Positions 1-8,222 are shown, counted from the first letter of the stretch. The stretch: 16,204 nucleotides of DNA from Gammaproteobacteria bacterium (GCA_029880755.1 JAOUNW010000031.1:1-16204); one strand, 5' to 3'. Numbers and translations: made by a program. The notes: generated by a model not told the origin, from the sequence alone.

Positions 1-378
1 AGTGTCGCCCGCGCCGGCTTCGCCAGCGACATTCAGGAGCGAGAACCTGTGGATAACCTGAAGCAGCTGGAAAACAACAATGAGAAGATTTACTACTTTA
101 CCGAGCTCAAGGACATGGCCGGGCAAACTATCACCCACCGATGGGAACATAACGGCCAGGTGATGGCGGAAATTCCCTTTGAGGTTCGCGGAGACCGTTG
201 GCGTATTTATTCCAGCAAAAATCTCGACCCCTCGTGGACCGGTGAATGGAAAGCCTCGGTTGTCACCTCCGGCGGCGAGACCTTGAGTGTTAATACCTTT
301 AACTACACAGCGGCTGCCACGGATGCAGGGACGGCAAATCAGGCAGCACCTGCTGAAGGAAACTCGGCCACGCAGTAA
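1..378 (+). CDS. DUF2914 domain protein, C-terminal part (5' end outside window)
   Basis: The reading frame is open from base 1 to the TAA at 376-378, so the gene starts upstream of the window; the GTG at 49 is internal, because the residues before it (FASDIQEREPV) belong to the same domain. About 125 residues are visible. From family knowledge the segment fits DUF2914, a small beta-rich domain of unknown function common in proteobacteria. Recognisable blocks are IYYFTELKDMAGQ, ITHRWEHNGQVMAEIPF and SSKNLDPSWTGEW. After the domain comes a low-complexity Ala/Thr/Gly/Asn tail (about residues 100-125), probably disordered. No signal or membrane segment is visible in this portion. The gene ends just before a two-way terminator shared with convergent mnmG. 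The domain assignment is fairly firm; the function is unknown. Confidence 0.82.
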   Translation, partial: SVARAGFASDIQEREPVDNLKQLENNNEKIYYFTELKDMAGQTITHRWEHNGQVMAEIPFEVRGDRWRIYSSKNLDPSWTGEWKASVVTSGGETLSVNTFNYTAAATDAGTANQAAPAEGNSATQ

Positions 379-406
379 GCTATTAAGTTGCCATTGCATG
401 GATGCA

Positions 407-434
407 AAAAAGCCGGTGCTTGCACCGGCTTTTT
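407..434. terminator. Bidirectional rho-independent terminator
   Basis: An 8-bp perfect GC-rich stem (GCCGGTGC at 412-419, GCACCGGC at 422-429) is flanked by an A-run on the left and a T-run on the right, extending the pairing to 407-434. It lies between the convergent DUF2914 gene and mnmG, so it can stop transcription from both sides. Confidence 0.9.
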
Positions 435-453
435 CTTTACTTACAACAAACGA

Positions 454-2322
454 CTAGGCCCGCTTCAAATGCACCATTAATAATGAAATGGCAGCAGGCG
501 TCACACCTGAGATACGTGATGCCTGACCCAGGGTTGCTGGGCGATGGTCGCGCAGTTTTTGCTGCACCTCTTTCGACAACCCGCGCACCAATTCGTAATC
601 GAGATTCTCGGGCAGCCTTAGTTCTTCGTGTTTGCGCTGGCGCTCGATCTCGGCGGTCTGTCGCTCGATATAACCAGCATACTTGGCCTGAATTTCAATT
701 TGTTCCGCCACAGCCTGGTCAACAAGCTGCGGGTCCCGCCCAACCAGCCCCATAAGATCGTGATACCCCACATCGGGCCGGCGCAACAAATCCATCAGGG
801 AATAATCCCGTGCCAACTTAGTGCCCAGTACCCTCTCGGCATCTTCATCGGAGACCGCGCCTGGCTGCAGGCGCATACCATTTAATTGATGCTGTTCACG
901 CTCTATGGCCTCGCGCTTTTTAGAGAAGTGCCGCCATCGTTCCTCATCCACTAATCCCAACGCCTGTCCTGTTTCGGTCAAGCGCAAATCAGCATTGTCT
1001 TCGCGCAACAGCAATCGGTATTCAGCGCGGGAGGTGAACATACGATAGGGTTCTGTGGTACCACGGGTAATGAGATCATCAACCAACACACCAAGATAAG
1101 CCTCATCGCGACGCGGATACCACTGAGCCTTTTCTTGCGCCAAACGCGCCGCATTGAGACCCGCCAACAACCCCTGGGCGCCCGCCTCTTCATATCCGGT
1201 TGTGCCATTAATCTGCCCGGCAAAAAACAATCCGGGCATGGCCTGGGTTTCCAGCGTTGGTTTCAAATCACGGGGATCAAAATAATCGTACTCAATGGCG
1301 TACCCCGGGCGAGTGATGTGCGCCTGTTCGAAGCCTTTAATGGAGCGCACAAACGCCATCTGGACATCAAAGGGCAAACTGGTGGATACACCATTGGGAT
1401 AGACTTCATGGGTATTCAGTCCCTCGGGCTCAACAAAAATTTGATGTTGGTCTTTGTCGGCAAAGCGGTGAATCTTGTCTTCGATAGAAGGGCAATAACG
1501 CGGCCCGGTCCCCTCGATCACACCGGTGTACATGGGCGAACGGTCGAGACCTGCCCGAATGACTTCATGGGTGCGTTCATTGGTATAGGTAATATGGCAC
1601 GATACCTGGCGCGGATGTTCCGCTACCGAACCCAGATAGGAGAACACGGGCACCGGATTATCACCGGGCTGTTCCTGTAGGACATCGTAATTAATCGTGC
1701 GGCCGTCAATACGGGGTGGAGTGCCGGTTTTCAGGCGGCCCACCCGGAAGGGTAGTTCGCGTAGGCGCGCCGCCAGTTTATTGGAGGGCGGGTCACCGGC
1801 ACGACCGCCCTGAGACTGTTCCAGGCCCACGTGAATAATACCGCCCAAAAAAGTACCGGTGGTTAACACAACTGTCCGGCCCAGGAATTTCACACCCGTG
1901 GCCGTAACCACCCCGGCCACATGGCCATTTTCGACAATCAGGTCGTCAACCGCGGCCTGGAATAAGGTGAGATTGGGCTGGTTTTCGATGGCCGATCGGA
2001 TAGCAGCCTTATACAAAGCCCGGTCCGCCTGAGCACGGGTAGCGCGCACCGCCGGGCCCTTACGGGAATTAAGGACCCGAAACTGGATACCGGCCCGGTC
2101 GGCTGCCCGGGCCATAAGCCCACCCAAGGCATCGATTTCCTTCACCAGGTGGCCCTTGCCGATACCGCCGATGGCTGGATTGCAGCTCATTTGGCCCACG
2201 GTCTCTATATTGTGGGTCAGCAACAGAGTGCTGGCGCCCATGCGCGCTGCCGCCGCGGCCGCCTCGGTGCCGGCGTGGCCGCCGCCAATCACAATCACAT
2301 CAAAGGTCTGGTCGTAGTTCAT
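454..2322 (-). CDS. mnmG: tRNA uridine-5-carboxymethylaminomethyl modification enzyme MnmG (GidA)
   Basis: FAD-dependent subunit that, with the GTPase MnmE, installs the (carboxymethyl)aminomethyl group at C5 of wobble U34 in certain tRNAs in the cytoplasm. From the ATG at 2322 it is 622 residues, close to the usual length of about 630. Visible motifs are the N-terminal dinucleotide-binding GGGHAG (residues 13-18), GQMSCNPAIGGIGKGH with Cys47, a second family cysteine block RYCPSIEDKIHRF, GRLKTGTPPRID, QINGTTGYEEA and SRAEYRLLLREDNAD; the C-terminal helical region binds MnmE and tRNA in relatives. The frame continues upstream to a TTG at 2385, preceded by an AGGA-like sequence, but family members begin at the equivalent of MNYDQTFDVIVIGGG, so 2322 is preferred even though no good ribosome site precedes it. 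mnmE is not in the window. Confidence 0.97.
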   Translation of the reverse strand: MNYDQTFDVIVIGGGHAGTEAAAAAARMGASTLLLTHNIETVGQMSCNPAIGGIGKGHLVKEIDALGGLMARAADRAGIQFRVLNSRKGPAVRATRAQADRALYKAAIRSAIENQPNLTLFQAAVDDLIVENGHVAGVVTATGVKFLGRTVVLTTGTFLGGIIHVGLEQSQGGRAGDPPSNKLAARLRELPFRVGRLKTGTPPRIDGRTINYDVLQEQPGDNPVPVFSYLGSVAEHPRQVSCHITYTNERTHEVIRAGLDRSPMYTGVIEGTGPRYCPSIEDKIHRFADKDQHQIFVEPEGLNTHEVYPNGVSTSLPFDVQMAFVRSIKGFEQAHITRPGYAIEYDYFDPRDLKPTLETQAMPGLFFAGQINGTTGYEEAGAQGLLAGLNAARLAQEKAQWYPRRDEAYLGVLVDDLITRGTTEPYRMFTSRAEYRLLLREDNADLRLTETGQALGLVDEERWRHFSKKREAIEREQHQLNGMRLQPGAVSDEDAERVLGTKLARDYSLMDLLRRPDVGYHDLMGLVGRDPQLVDQAVAEQIEIQAKYAGYIERQTAEIERQRKHEELRLPENLDYELVRGLSKEVQQKLRDHRPATLGQASRISGVTPAAISLLMVHLKRA

Positions 2323-2502
2323 AGGGGAGTAGTATAGCTGTCGGGGATTAAAGCAGGAAATACAACATAGCCAATACTTTTTCAATTTATCCTACCGGCA
2401 CCCCCGCAAACACCACCATGGCGACCAAACGCACCAGCAAAAATGGTCGCTTCGAGACCCGCGATTTGAGCACGACGCCGTAGTACTCCTATACCCGCAA
2501 CA

Positions 2503-3264
2503 TCAGGTCTTCAGCCTATATCCGGTCTTGAATATCCACCACACTATTGTTAAGCACAGGGCCAGAAAAAGTAGTGTCATGCTGAGACTGGTAGCAACAC
2601 TGACATCAGCTACGCCATAGAAGCTCCACCGAAATCCGCTAATTAAGTACACCACAGGATTAAATAGTGTAATTTTCTGCCACAGTGGCGGCAGCATGTC
2701 GATAGAATAAAATGCACCGCCAAGAAACGTTAGCGGTGTTATCACCATCATGGGAACGATTTGTAATTTTTGGAAATCATCGGCCCAGATACCGATAATA
2801 AAACCCAACAGGCTGAAACTGATCGCCGTAAGAAATAGAAATGCGATCATCCACACAGGATGTAAAATCTGGTAATCCACAAACAGGCGCGCGGTAATGA
2901 GGATAAGCGACCCCAAGATCAGCGATTTGCTGGCAGCGGCCCCTACATAACCGACGACTACCTCCAGAGGTGAAACAGGCGCCGATAATACCTCGTAGAT
3001 GGTGCCGGTGAACTTGGGGAAATAGATTCCAAACGATGCATTGGAAATGCTCTCACTTAATAGAGAAAGCATCAACAGCCCTGGAACAATAAATGCGCCG
3101 TAACTAACACCCTCAATATCGCCCATGCGCGAACCGATGGCGGCGCCGAATACAATAAAATAAAGTGATGTTGAAAGCACGGGCGAAGCGATGCTTTCCA
3201 TCAGCGTGCGCCAGGTGCGGGCCATTTCAAAAATATAGATGGCGCGAATAGCGTAAAGGTTCAT
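2503..3264 (-). CDS. ABC-2 type exporter permease (YadH/NodJ-like)
   Basis: Integral inner-membrane permease of 253 residues with about six hydrophobic segments, the size and layout of the ABC-2 family (YadH, NodJ). Family-like features are the N-terminal cytoplasmic helix followed by SPVLSTSLYFIVFGAAIG, and the block FLGGAFYSIDMLPP followed by FNPVVYLISGFRW before the last membrane helices. It overlaps the upstream ATPase gene by four bases (ATGA), so the two are translationally coupled and should form one exporter. Relatives move lipids, polysaccharides or drugs; the substrate cannot be read here. The 117 bases between this gene and mnmG hold no recognisable gene. Confidence 0.9.
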   Translation of the reverse strand: MNLYAIRAIYIFEMARTWRTLMESIASPVLSTSLYFIVFGAAIGSRMGDIEGVSYGAFIVPGLLMLSLLSESISNASFGIYFPKFTGTIYEVLSAPVSPLEVVVGYVGAAASKSLILGSLILITARLFVDYQILHPVWMIAFLFLTAISFSLLGFIIGIWADDFQKLQIVPMMVITPLTFLGGAFYSIDMLPPLWQKITLFNPVVYLISGFRWSFYGVADVSVATSLSMTLLFLALCLTIVWWIFKTGYRLKT

Positions 3265-4187
3265 ACTTTCTCCTTCACCAGGCTGACAAAAATTTCCTCC
3301 AGCGAACTTTGGCTGGACTGAAGATCCTTGAAATCAATGCCGTGTTCATTGAGACGTCGCAACAGGCCGGCTATGCCCGTGCGTGCGCTCTGGGCGTCAA
3401 AAGTATACAATAGCTCATTGCCGTCACTGGAAAGTTCCAGCGGATAATTAACAAGCTCGGCAGGGATATCCGTTAGAGGGTTTTGCAGATGCAGCTTCAG
3501 TTGTTTTTTTCCTAACTTTTCCATGAGTGCAATCTTGTCTTCCACCAGAATGATTTCACCTCTACTAATAACGCCGATCCTGTCAGCCATTTCCTCGGCT
3601 TCTTCAATATAGTGGGTTGTCAAAATTATGGTAACGCCGCTTTCTCTTAGTTGCCGCACCATTTCCCACATGTCGCGGCGCAATTCCACATCGACTCCGG
3701 CAGTGGGTTCGTCCAGAAACAGGATTTGCGGTTCATGCGCCAGGGCCTTGGCAATCATCACCCGGCGTTTCATGCCACCCGACAAGGCCATGATTTTCTC
3801 ATTGCGCTTTTCCCATAACGAGAGATCACGCAATATTTTTTCCACCAGTTCCGGGTTGGGCGCCTTATTAAACATACCGCGGCTAAAGTTCACTGCGGCC
3901 AGCACACTCTCAAAGGCATTGGTTGTGAGTTCCTGGGGTACCAGACCGATTTTGGATCGCGCTGCCCGGTAGTCCGAAATGATGTCGTGGCCATCAGCCA
4001 CAATTGTGCCCTCACCGGGATTAACGATACCGCAGATAATACTGATAAGCGTTGTTTTGCCAGCGCCATTTGGGCCCAGCAGGGCAAATATTTCGCCACG
4101 GCGCACTTCCAGATTAATATTTTTCAGCGCCCGAAACCCACCGGCATAGGTCTTGGAAAGGCTGTTTACAGAGATTATGGCTTGCAT
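3261..4187 (-). CDS. ABC-2 type exporter ATPase (YadG-like)
   Basis: Cytoplasmic ATPase of 308 residues, partner of the overlapping permease. Visible in order are Walker A GPNGAGKT (residues 38-45), Q-loop Gln85, signature LSGGMKRR (135-142), Walker B ILFLDEPTAGVD (155-166) and the switch His192 in TTHYIEEAEEMADR. The GPNGAGKT and SGGMKRR forms together with the roughly 90-residue C-terminal extension are typical of the DrrA/YadG/CcmA-type group. A strong ribosome site (AAGGGAGGG read on the minus strand, 4191-4199) supports the ATG at 4187. It is transcribed divergently from the membrane-fusion operon across an AT-rich gap. Substrate unknown. Confidence 0.93.
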   Translation of the reverse strand: MQAIISVNSLSKTYAGGFRALKNINLEVRRGEIFALLGPNGAGKTTLISIICGIVNPGEGTIVADGHDIISDYRAARSKIGLVPQELTTNAFESVLAAVNFSRGMFNKAPNPELVEKILRDLSLWEKRNEKIMALSGGMKRRVMIAKALAHEPQILFLDEPTAGVDVELRRDMWEMVRQLRESGVTIILTTHYIEEAEEMADRIGVISRGEIILVEDKIALMEKLGKKQLKLHLQNPLTDIPAELVNYPLELSSDGNELLYTFDAQSARTGIAGLLRRLNEHGIDFKDLQSSQSSLEEIFVSLVKEKV

Positions 4188-4320
4188 GCGCCCTCCCTTA
4201 TAGAAAGTTAAAGGGGTGATTGTATTTTAATAAACCCGGCCAGAGAGCAGTTTTTTCACCACCAAAATACTTCTCTCAAGCTCTATTTTTTGGAGTTATC
4301 TATACTTTTTCCCTTTTATT

Positions 4321-4334
4321 TTGATTCCCGTCAA
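4321..4334 (+). promoter_or_regulatory. Crp/Fnr-family box upstream of the MFP-ABC operon
   Basis: TTGAT-TCCC-GTCAA matches the FNR/ANR palindrome TTGAT-N4-ATCAA at 9 of 10 positions and fully fits the FixK/DNR-type form TTGA(T/C)-N4-(G/A)TCAA. A weak -10-like TTCAAT lies at 4356-4361, 21 bases downstream, near the spacing of activator-dependent class II promoters. This would place the transcript start near 4368, about 45 bases before the ATG at 4413. An alternative sigma-70 reading uses TTGATT at 4321 as -35 and GATATT at 4345-4350 as -10. Confidence 0.5.
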
Positions 4335-4412
4335 CACTCATTTCGATATTGTGTGTTCAATTAAAAAATATTGGCCAAATTCTCCCCCTATTCGGATTCA
4401 GCCGCCAGAAAC

Positions 4413-5213
4413 ATGAAATTCTTTATCAAACATATTGGATGGGTACTTGCCGCCGTTATCCTGGCAGGGGTAACAGTTACCGTTGGTCTGTTTATCACCC
4501 AAAAGCGAAGTGGCATTGAATATCTTGCCCCACGTTATGGCCCGATTATTGAGGCCATTTACGGTCTAGGCAAGGTCAAAACTGATGATATTTATGAGGT
4601 GAAACTGGGTGTCGCGTCCTCGGTAGCAAAACTGTATGTGCGTGAGGGTGACAGGGTAAAACGCAACGATTTGCTAGTTAGTTTTGAAAACGACCTGGTT
4701 TTTCGGGCGCCTTTTGCCGGCACGGTCACGTTGATTGCCCATCACGAGGCACAAAATGTTTTTCCGCAGCAAACTGTGCTGCGTGTTGAAGATCTTTCGA
4801 CAAAATATATAGAAGTATCTCTTGAGCAACAGGGTGCATTACGCGTCAGACCAGGACAACCGGTTCGCATCGTCTTTGAAAGCATTCGTGGTGAACAACT
4901 AAGTGGCGTTGTATCCGCGGTTTTTCCGCGCAATGATGAGTTTCTTGCCCATATTAAGGTAAAGCTGGCGGATAACGTGCTTCCAGGCATGACTGCCGAC
5001 GTGGCCATTGAGGTGGATCGTAAGGAAAGCGCATTGCTTGTTCCTCTTTCAGCGGTCACGGACGGTCAGGTACGCGTACTTCGCGAAGGAAAACGTAAAA
5101 CGATTAAACTAAAAATTGGCAGTATCGATGGCAATTGGGCGGAGGTTGTGGAAGGGGGCTTGCAACAGTCAGATCGTATTCTGGTTAAACGGGAAAAAGA
5201 AAGAGGCTTATAA
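4413..5213 (+). CDS. Membrane-fusion (HlyD/MacA-like periplasmic adaptor) protein
   Basis: Periplasmic adaptor anchored by one N-terminal membrane helix (about residues 8-27), 266 residues from the ATG at 4413. It shows the split lipoyl/barrel-sandwich halves (LYVREGDRVKRNDLLVSFE, then FRAPFAGTVT...), a beta-barrel domain (RPGQPVRIVFES, VLPGMTADVAIEV) and a membrane-proximal domain (ALLVPLSAVTDGQVRVL). The sandwich halves are joined by only a few residues, so the alpha-helical hairpin of typical MacA/AcrA proteins is essentially absent; it may not dock a TolC channel in the usual way. The frame is open to a TTG at 4371, but that would lie almost at the predicted transcript start, and ATG followed by a Lys-containing helix is more natural. 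It abuts the permease gene with no gap. Confidence 0.87.
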   Translation: MKFFIKHIGWVLAAVILAGVTVTVGLFITQKRSGIEYLAPRYGPIIEAIYGLGKVKTDDIYEVKLGVASSVAKLYVREGDRVKRNDLLVSFENDLVFRAPFAGTVTLIAHHEAQNVFPQQTVLRVEDLSTKYIEVSLEQQGALRVRPGQPVRIVFESIRGEQLSGVVSAVFPRNDEFLAHIKVKLADNVLPGMTADVAIEVDRKESALLVPLSAVTDGQVRVLREGKRKTIKLKIGSIDGNWAEVVEGGLQQSDRILVKREKERGL

Positions 5214-6458
5214 ATGCTATTTCTGGCTACGCGTCACCTGCTGTCACGGAAACGTCAAACAACGCTCATCCTGCTGGGCATCTGTCTCGGCACCATGGTG
5301 TACGTCATTATTTCCGGGTTGCAGCTCGGTATGCGTGAATTTATTCTGGATCGGCTGCTCAATAATACGCCTCATATAAAAATATCAGCTCGCGATCGCA
5401 TCATTGACAAGGAAGAAATGACGCAGCGGTTTTTTCACAATGAAGCAGCGGTGAGCTGGATAATACCCCCTTCGGGCAAGCGCGAAGAATTGCACATTCA
5501 GTATCCACAAGGCTGGTTTGACCGACTAAGCAATAATCCCGACGTAGCTAGTTATACATCAAGCCTGAACCTTAACGTCATCATCAGTCATCGGGACAAC
5601 ACCTATCCCGGCAATCTTGGCGGTATTGAACCTTTGAAACAAATACAAGTTACTGCATTGGAAGATTATATGGTTGAAGGCAGTTTTTTGGATTTAACGG
5701 GGGGCGGCAACAAGCTGATCGTAGGCGACGGAGTCCTGGAACGTCTCGGGGTGAGGCGTAACGACAGCATTAAGGTGTCTACAGGCAGTGGTGAAGCCAG
5801 GCCATTCAAGATAGTCGGCGTTCTGAAACTGGGTATCAAAGAGATCGACGAAACACTGATGTTTGCCGCACTCAAGGATGTGCAACAACTGAACAAAACG
5901 CCTGGGCGTATTAGCGAAATATGGGTCAAACTATTTGACCTTAATAGATCAGGAGAACTTGCACAGGCCTGGGAACTGCTAAGCCGTGAAACAGTTGAGG
6001 GCTGGGAAGAGTCTAACTCGAATTTCTTACAGATCTTTACGATCCAGGATATCGTACGCAACACTATCACAGTTGCCATTCTCGTTGTTGCCGGTTTCGG
6101 TATCTACAATGTTCTGAGCATTATGATTAATCAGAAGCGCCGCGAAATCGCTATATTACGTTCTATTGGTTATCCCCCACGAAAGATACTGTGGCTGTTT
6201 TTAATTCAGGGCATCATTCTTGGCATCTCCGGCGCAGCTATCGGCCTGCTACTGGGGCACCTTACTAATATGTACATTGAGACAATAGATATTGGTATTC
6301 AGATGGGACCGCATTCCACTTTTCTTATTTCACGTGCGCCCTCTATATATATCGTTGGATTCGCACTGGCGATTATTTCATCCGGCATTGCCAGTATCCT
6401 GCCTGCGCATGCAGCCAGCAAACTGACGCCCATTGACATCATTCGCTCCGAAGTCTGA
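5214..6458 (+). CDS. FtsX/MacB-fold ABC permease
   Basis: Inner-membrane permease of 414 residues in the type VII (LolC/LolE/MacB) fold: one N-terminal helix (about 17-40), a large periplasmic domain (about 41-280), and three C-terminal helices. The cytoplasmic coupling region reads QKRREIAILRSIGYPPRKI and the tail is ASKLTPIDIIRSEV, both characteristic of the FtsX-like permease domain. The ATG directly follows the stop of the fusion-protein gene, with AAGAGG at 5201-5206 as ribosome site. Known relatives use mechanotransmission to extract lipoproteins or drive periplasmic export rather than moving substrate through the membrane. Substrate here is unknown. Confidence 0.92.
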   Translation: MLFLATRHLLSRKRQTTLILLGICLGTMVYVIISGLQLGMREFILDRLLNNTPHIKISARDRIIDKEEMTQRFFHNEAAVSWIIPPSGKREELHIQYPQGWFDRLSNNPDVASYTSSLNLNVIISHRDNTYPGNLGGIEPLKQIQVTALEDYMVEGSFLDLTGGGNKLIVGDGVLERLGVRRNDSIKVSTGSGEARPFKIVGVLKLGIKEIDETLMFAALKDVQQLNKTPGRISEIWVKLFDLNRSGELAQAWELLSRETVEGWEESNSNFLQIFTIQDIVRNTITVAILVVAGFGIYNVLSIMINQKRREIAILRSIGYPPRKILWLFLIQGIILGISGAAIGLLLGHLTNMYIETIDIGIQMGPHSTFLISRAPSIYIVGFALAIISSGIASILPAHAASKLTPIDIIRSEV

Positions 6459-6460
6459 TT

Positions 6461-7144
6461 ATGGGCATCGTCGCCAAAAATCTGGTGAAGAATGTTGGCG
6501 ACCCGCCCACCCGGATTTTGCATGACATAAGTCTGGAGATCTCTCGCGGTGAGATGTTTTCCATTTCCGGCAGATCCGGATCCGGAAAAAGCACGCTGCT
6601 TTATCTCCTCAGCACACTGGACCAACCAAGTGAGGGCTCATTGATTATCGACGGCCGAAATATTACGGATATGTCAATTGAGGAACTCCATCGATTTCGT
6701 AATAACAACGTCGGATTTGTCTTTCAGTTCCACTATCTTCTAACAGAATTAACCGCACTCGAAAATGTATTACTGCCTGCACGCAACAGTGGCCAACATC
6801 TGGAAAAAACATCCTTTGCCCACGAACTGTTTTATCAATTCGGTATGGAAAATAAAAAGGACAGCTTGCCGTCACAGCTTTCCGGTGGCGAACAGCAACG
6901 TATCGCCATTGCCCGTGCACTGATTATGAACCCGGGTTACATATTTGCGGATGAGCCCACGGGAAATCTGGACTCCAAAAATGGCCTGATTGTAATGGAT
7001 TTTTTAAAGCGTATTAATCAGGAGCGTGGCGCCACAGTGGTGCTGGTTACCCATGAGCGAGAATACGCCGCCATGGCCCAAAGAGAAATTTATCTGGTGG
7101 ATGGCCGCTTAACCAATGAGGAAACTTTTATTGCTAACCATTAA
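6461..7144 (+). CDS. LolD/MacB-type ABC transporter ATPase
   Basis: Cytoplasmic ATPase of 227 residues, last gene of the MFP-permease-ATPase operon, two bases after the permease stop. Motifs are Walker A GRSGSGKS (37-44), Q-loop Gln89 in GFVFQF, signature LSGGEQQR (140-147), Walker B YIFADEPTGNLDS (160-172) and switch His198 in VTHE. The FADEPTGNLDS form and length match LolD/FtsE/MacB-N ATPases. No ribosome site is obvious, consistent with translational coupling. It should power the 5214-6458 permease, with the fusion protein as periplasmic partner. Confidence 0.94.
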   Translation: MGIVAKNLVKNVGDPPTRILHDISLEISRGEMFSISGRSGSGKSTLLYLLSTLDQPSEGSLIIDGRNITDMSIEELHRFRNNNVGFVFQFHYLLTELTALENVLLPARNSGQHLEKTSFAHELFYQFGMENKKDSLPSQLSGGEQQRIAIARALIMNPGYIFADEPTGNLDSKNGLIVMDFLKRINQERGATVVLVTHEREYAAMAQREIYLVDGRLTNEETFIANH

Positions 7145-7168
7145 TCGGGGTGGGTGTTATTCCTCTTT

Positions 7169-7182
7169 GTGATCTGGATCAA
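7169..7182 (+). promoter_or_regulatory. Crp/Fnr-family box upstream of the outer-membrane barrel gene
   Basis: GTGAT-CTGG-ATCAA matches TTGAT-N4-ATCAA at 9 of 10 positions. The left half also reads TGTGA (7168-7172), as in Crp sites, so a Crp-type protein is possible. A -10-like TAAATT at 7205-7210 lies 22 bases downstream, the canonical class II distance, predicting a start near 7217, about 24 bases before the ATG at 7241. No competing -35 is obvious. Confidence 0.55.
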
Positions 7183-7240
7183 CGAAATATCTCTCATTAA
7201 GAGCTAAATTATTACGAGTAATTCATTGGGAGGGAGCGAT

Positions 7241-7771
7241 ATGAAATCACCCATCCGCATATCCTTTATTATCTGTTTAACGATGTTTCCCGCCATGGTT
7301 ACCGGGGGAAGCTATCTCGGTGCCGCAATCGGCTATTCGTATGTCGATCAGTCCTTGTTTGCTGAATCAGGCACGGGCATCAAGGTCTTTGGAGGCATTG
7401 GGCTCAATTCATATTTTTCGGTTGAGGCAGCCTACATGGATCTGGGGCAACCACAGGAAGATTTGTTCGGGTTGCAGCAGGATTACGATGTTTGGGCGGC
7501 CGGCCTGTGGGCAAAAGGTATGCTGCCACTGGGTTCGCGTATAATTGTGTTTGGCAAGGCAGGCTTGGCGCATTGGGACCTGGAAAAGACAACCACTTTT
7601 TTTGGTTTATCATCACAGACTGTCTCACAAAGCGGTAATGATCCTATCTGGGGTGTTGGCATGGAATTCAAGATAGGAGATAGATATTCGATGCCTCTGG
7701 AATATGAACGGATTGAATCCGAAGATGATGAGATTGCCCTTTTTAGCATCGGTATCGTTTATCGCTTCTGA
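7241..7771 (+). CDS. Small outer-membrane beta-barrel protein
   Basis: Predicted secreted protein of 176 residues. A Sec signal (MKSPIRISFIICLTMFPAMVTG, cleavage about residue 22) is followed by alternating hydrophobic/polar strands such as YLGAAIGYSYVD, FSVEAAYMDLG, IIVFGKAGLAHWDL and DRYSMPLEYERI, and it ends in YRF with a C-terminal Phe, the usual outer-membrane barrel sorting signal. Length suits an eight-stranded OmpA/OmpW-like barrel; there is no periplasmic peptidoglycan-binding domain. The ATG at 7241 has the strong ribosome site GGGAGGGAG at 7228-7236; an in-frame TTG at 7226 would lie on top of it and is rejected. It lies 96 bases after the ABC operon with its own Crp/Fnr-type promoter. 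Ligand unknown. Confidence 0.85.
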   Translation: MKSPIRISFIICLTMFPAMVTGGSYLGAAIGYSYVDQSLFAESGTGIKVFGGIGLNSYFSVEAAYMDLGQPQEDLFGLQQDYDVWAAGLWAKGMLPLGSRIIVFGKAGLAHWDLEKTTTFFGLSSQTVSQSGNDPIWGVGMEFKIGDRYSMPLEYERIESEDDEIALFSIGIVYRF

Positions 7772-7809
7772 ACAAATACTTACTCCACGGCGTCGTAATA
7801 TCAATCCCC

Positions 7810-7837
7810 TTGATTCTTGCTTGTTTTCACGTATCCT
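7810..7837 (+). promoter_or_regulatory. Possible sigma-70 promoter for the glutaredoxin gene
   Basis: TTGATT (7810-7815) and TATCCT (7832-7837) are separated by 16 bases, with two mismatches in each hexamer. It starts 61 bases before the ATG at 7871. A weak call. Confidence 0.3.
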
Positions 7838-7870
7838 GAGAATCTCATTTAATTTCAACAATATTTTATT

Positions 7871-8128
7871 ATGGCAAGAGTTAAGATTTATAGTACCGGC
7901 ACCTGCCCCCTGTGCGATCGCGCGAAAAAATTATTAACTAAATGGAAAATTCCTTATGAGGAAGTGCGGGTGGACCGCGACCGTGATGGATTACGGGAGA
8001 TGTCGGAAATCACCCAGGGCGCGCGGTCCGTGCCCCAGATAGTTATTGATGGCAAGTGGATCGGCAGCTTTACCGAACTCACCGAACTGCATATGGAAAC
8101 CGGCCTGGACGACCTGGTCGAGGAGTAG
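7871..8128 (+). CDS. Glutaredoxin-like thiol oxidoreductase, CPLC active site
   Basis: Small cytosolic thioredoxin-fold protein of 85 residues, the normal glutaredoxin 3 length. The redox motif is Cys12-Pro-Leu-Cys15 after the first strand (VKIYSTGT); most dithiol glutaredoxins have CPYC. The cis-proline loop SVPQIVIDGKWIG (Pro55) and the following SFTEL match the glutathione-binding surface of the family. The expected role is glutathione-dependent reduction of disulfides or mixed disulfides. No clear ribosome site precedes the ATG. It lies between envelope genes and the metal-linked DUF211/VIT1-like pair, so a role in protecting or buffering thiols during metal stress is possible but only inferred. 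Confidence 0.92.
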   Translation: MARVKIYSTGTCPLCDRAKKLLTKWKIPYEEVRVDRDRDGLREMSEITQGARSVPQIVIDGKWIGSFTELTELHMETGLDDLVEE

Positions 8129-8222
8129 CTCGAATCAGCAAAAGAGGGATCAGGTCTGCAGGCATCGCCAGGCTTGGAATCAACGAATAATTGCAGCATT
8201 GATGGCCGATCATAATGGACAG

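Noticed and set aside
402..755. Plus-strand open frame over the terminator and 3' end of mnmG
   Set aside because: It begins inside the terminator hairpin and lies antisense to conserved MnmG coding sequence; no domain is visible.
1135..1680. 181-codon plus-strand open frame inside mnmG
   Set aside because: It is antisense to the conserved body of MnmG and its length follows from codon bias on the real strand; no start signals or family resemblance.
2323..2385. N-terminal extension of MnmG to a TTG start with an AGGA-like site
   Set aside because: The extra residues (Cys-rich, MKKYWLCCISC...) are not part of the family; homologues begin at the equivalent of the ATG at 2322.
2418..2483. 21-codon open frame on the plus strand between the ABC-2 permease and mnmG genes
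   Set aside because: No ribosome site, no recognisable family and very short; best treated as chance.
5666..6079. 137-codon minus-strand open frame inside the FtsX-fold permease
   Set aside because: Shadow of the real gene with Ser/Leu-rich composition and no domain.
7799..7814. ATCAA-TCCCC-TTGAT before the glutaredoxin gene as an FNR site or terminator
   Set aside because: The half-sites are in the reverse order for FNR, the stem is only five base pairs and no T-run follows.
8192..8206. TTGAT-GGCCG-ATCAT upstream of the DUF211 gene as a fourth strong Crp/Fnr box
   Set aside because: The half-sites are five bases apart instead of four and one half is imperfect, so it does not fit the family geometry.
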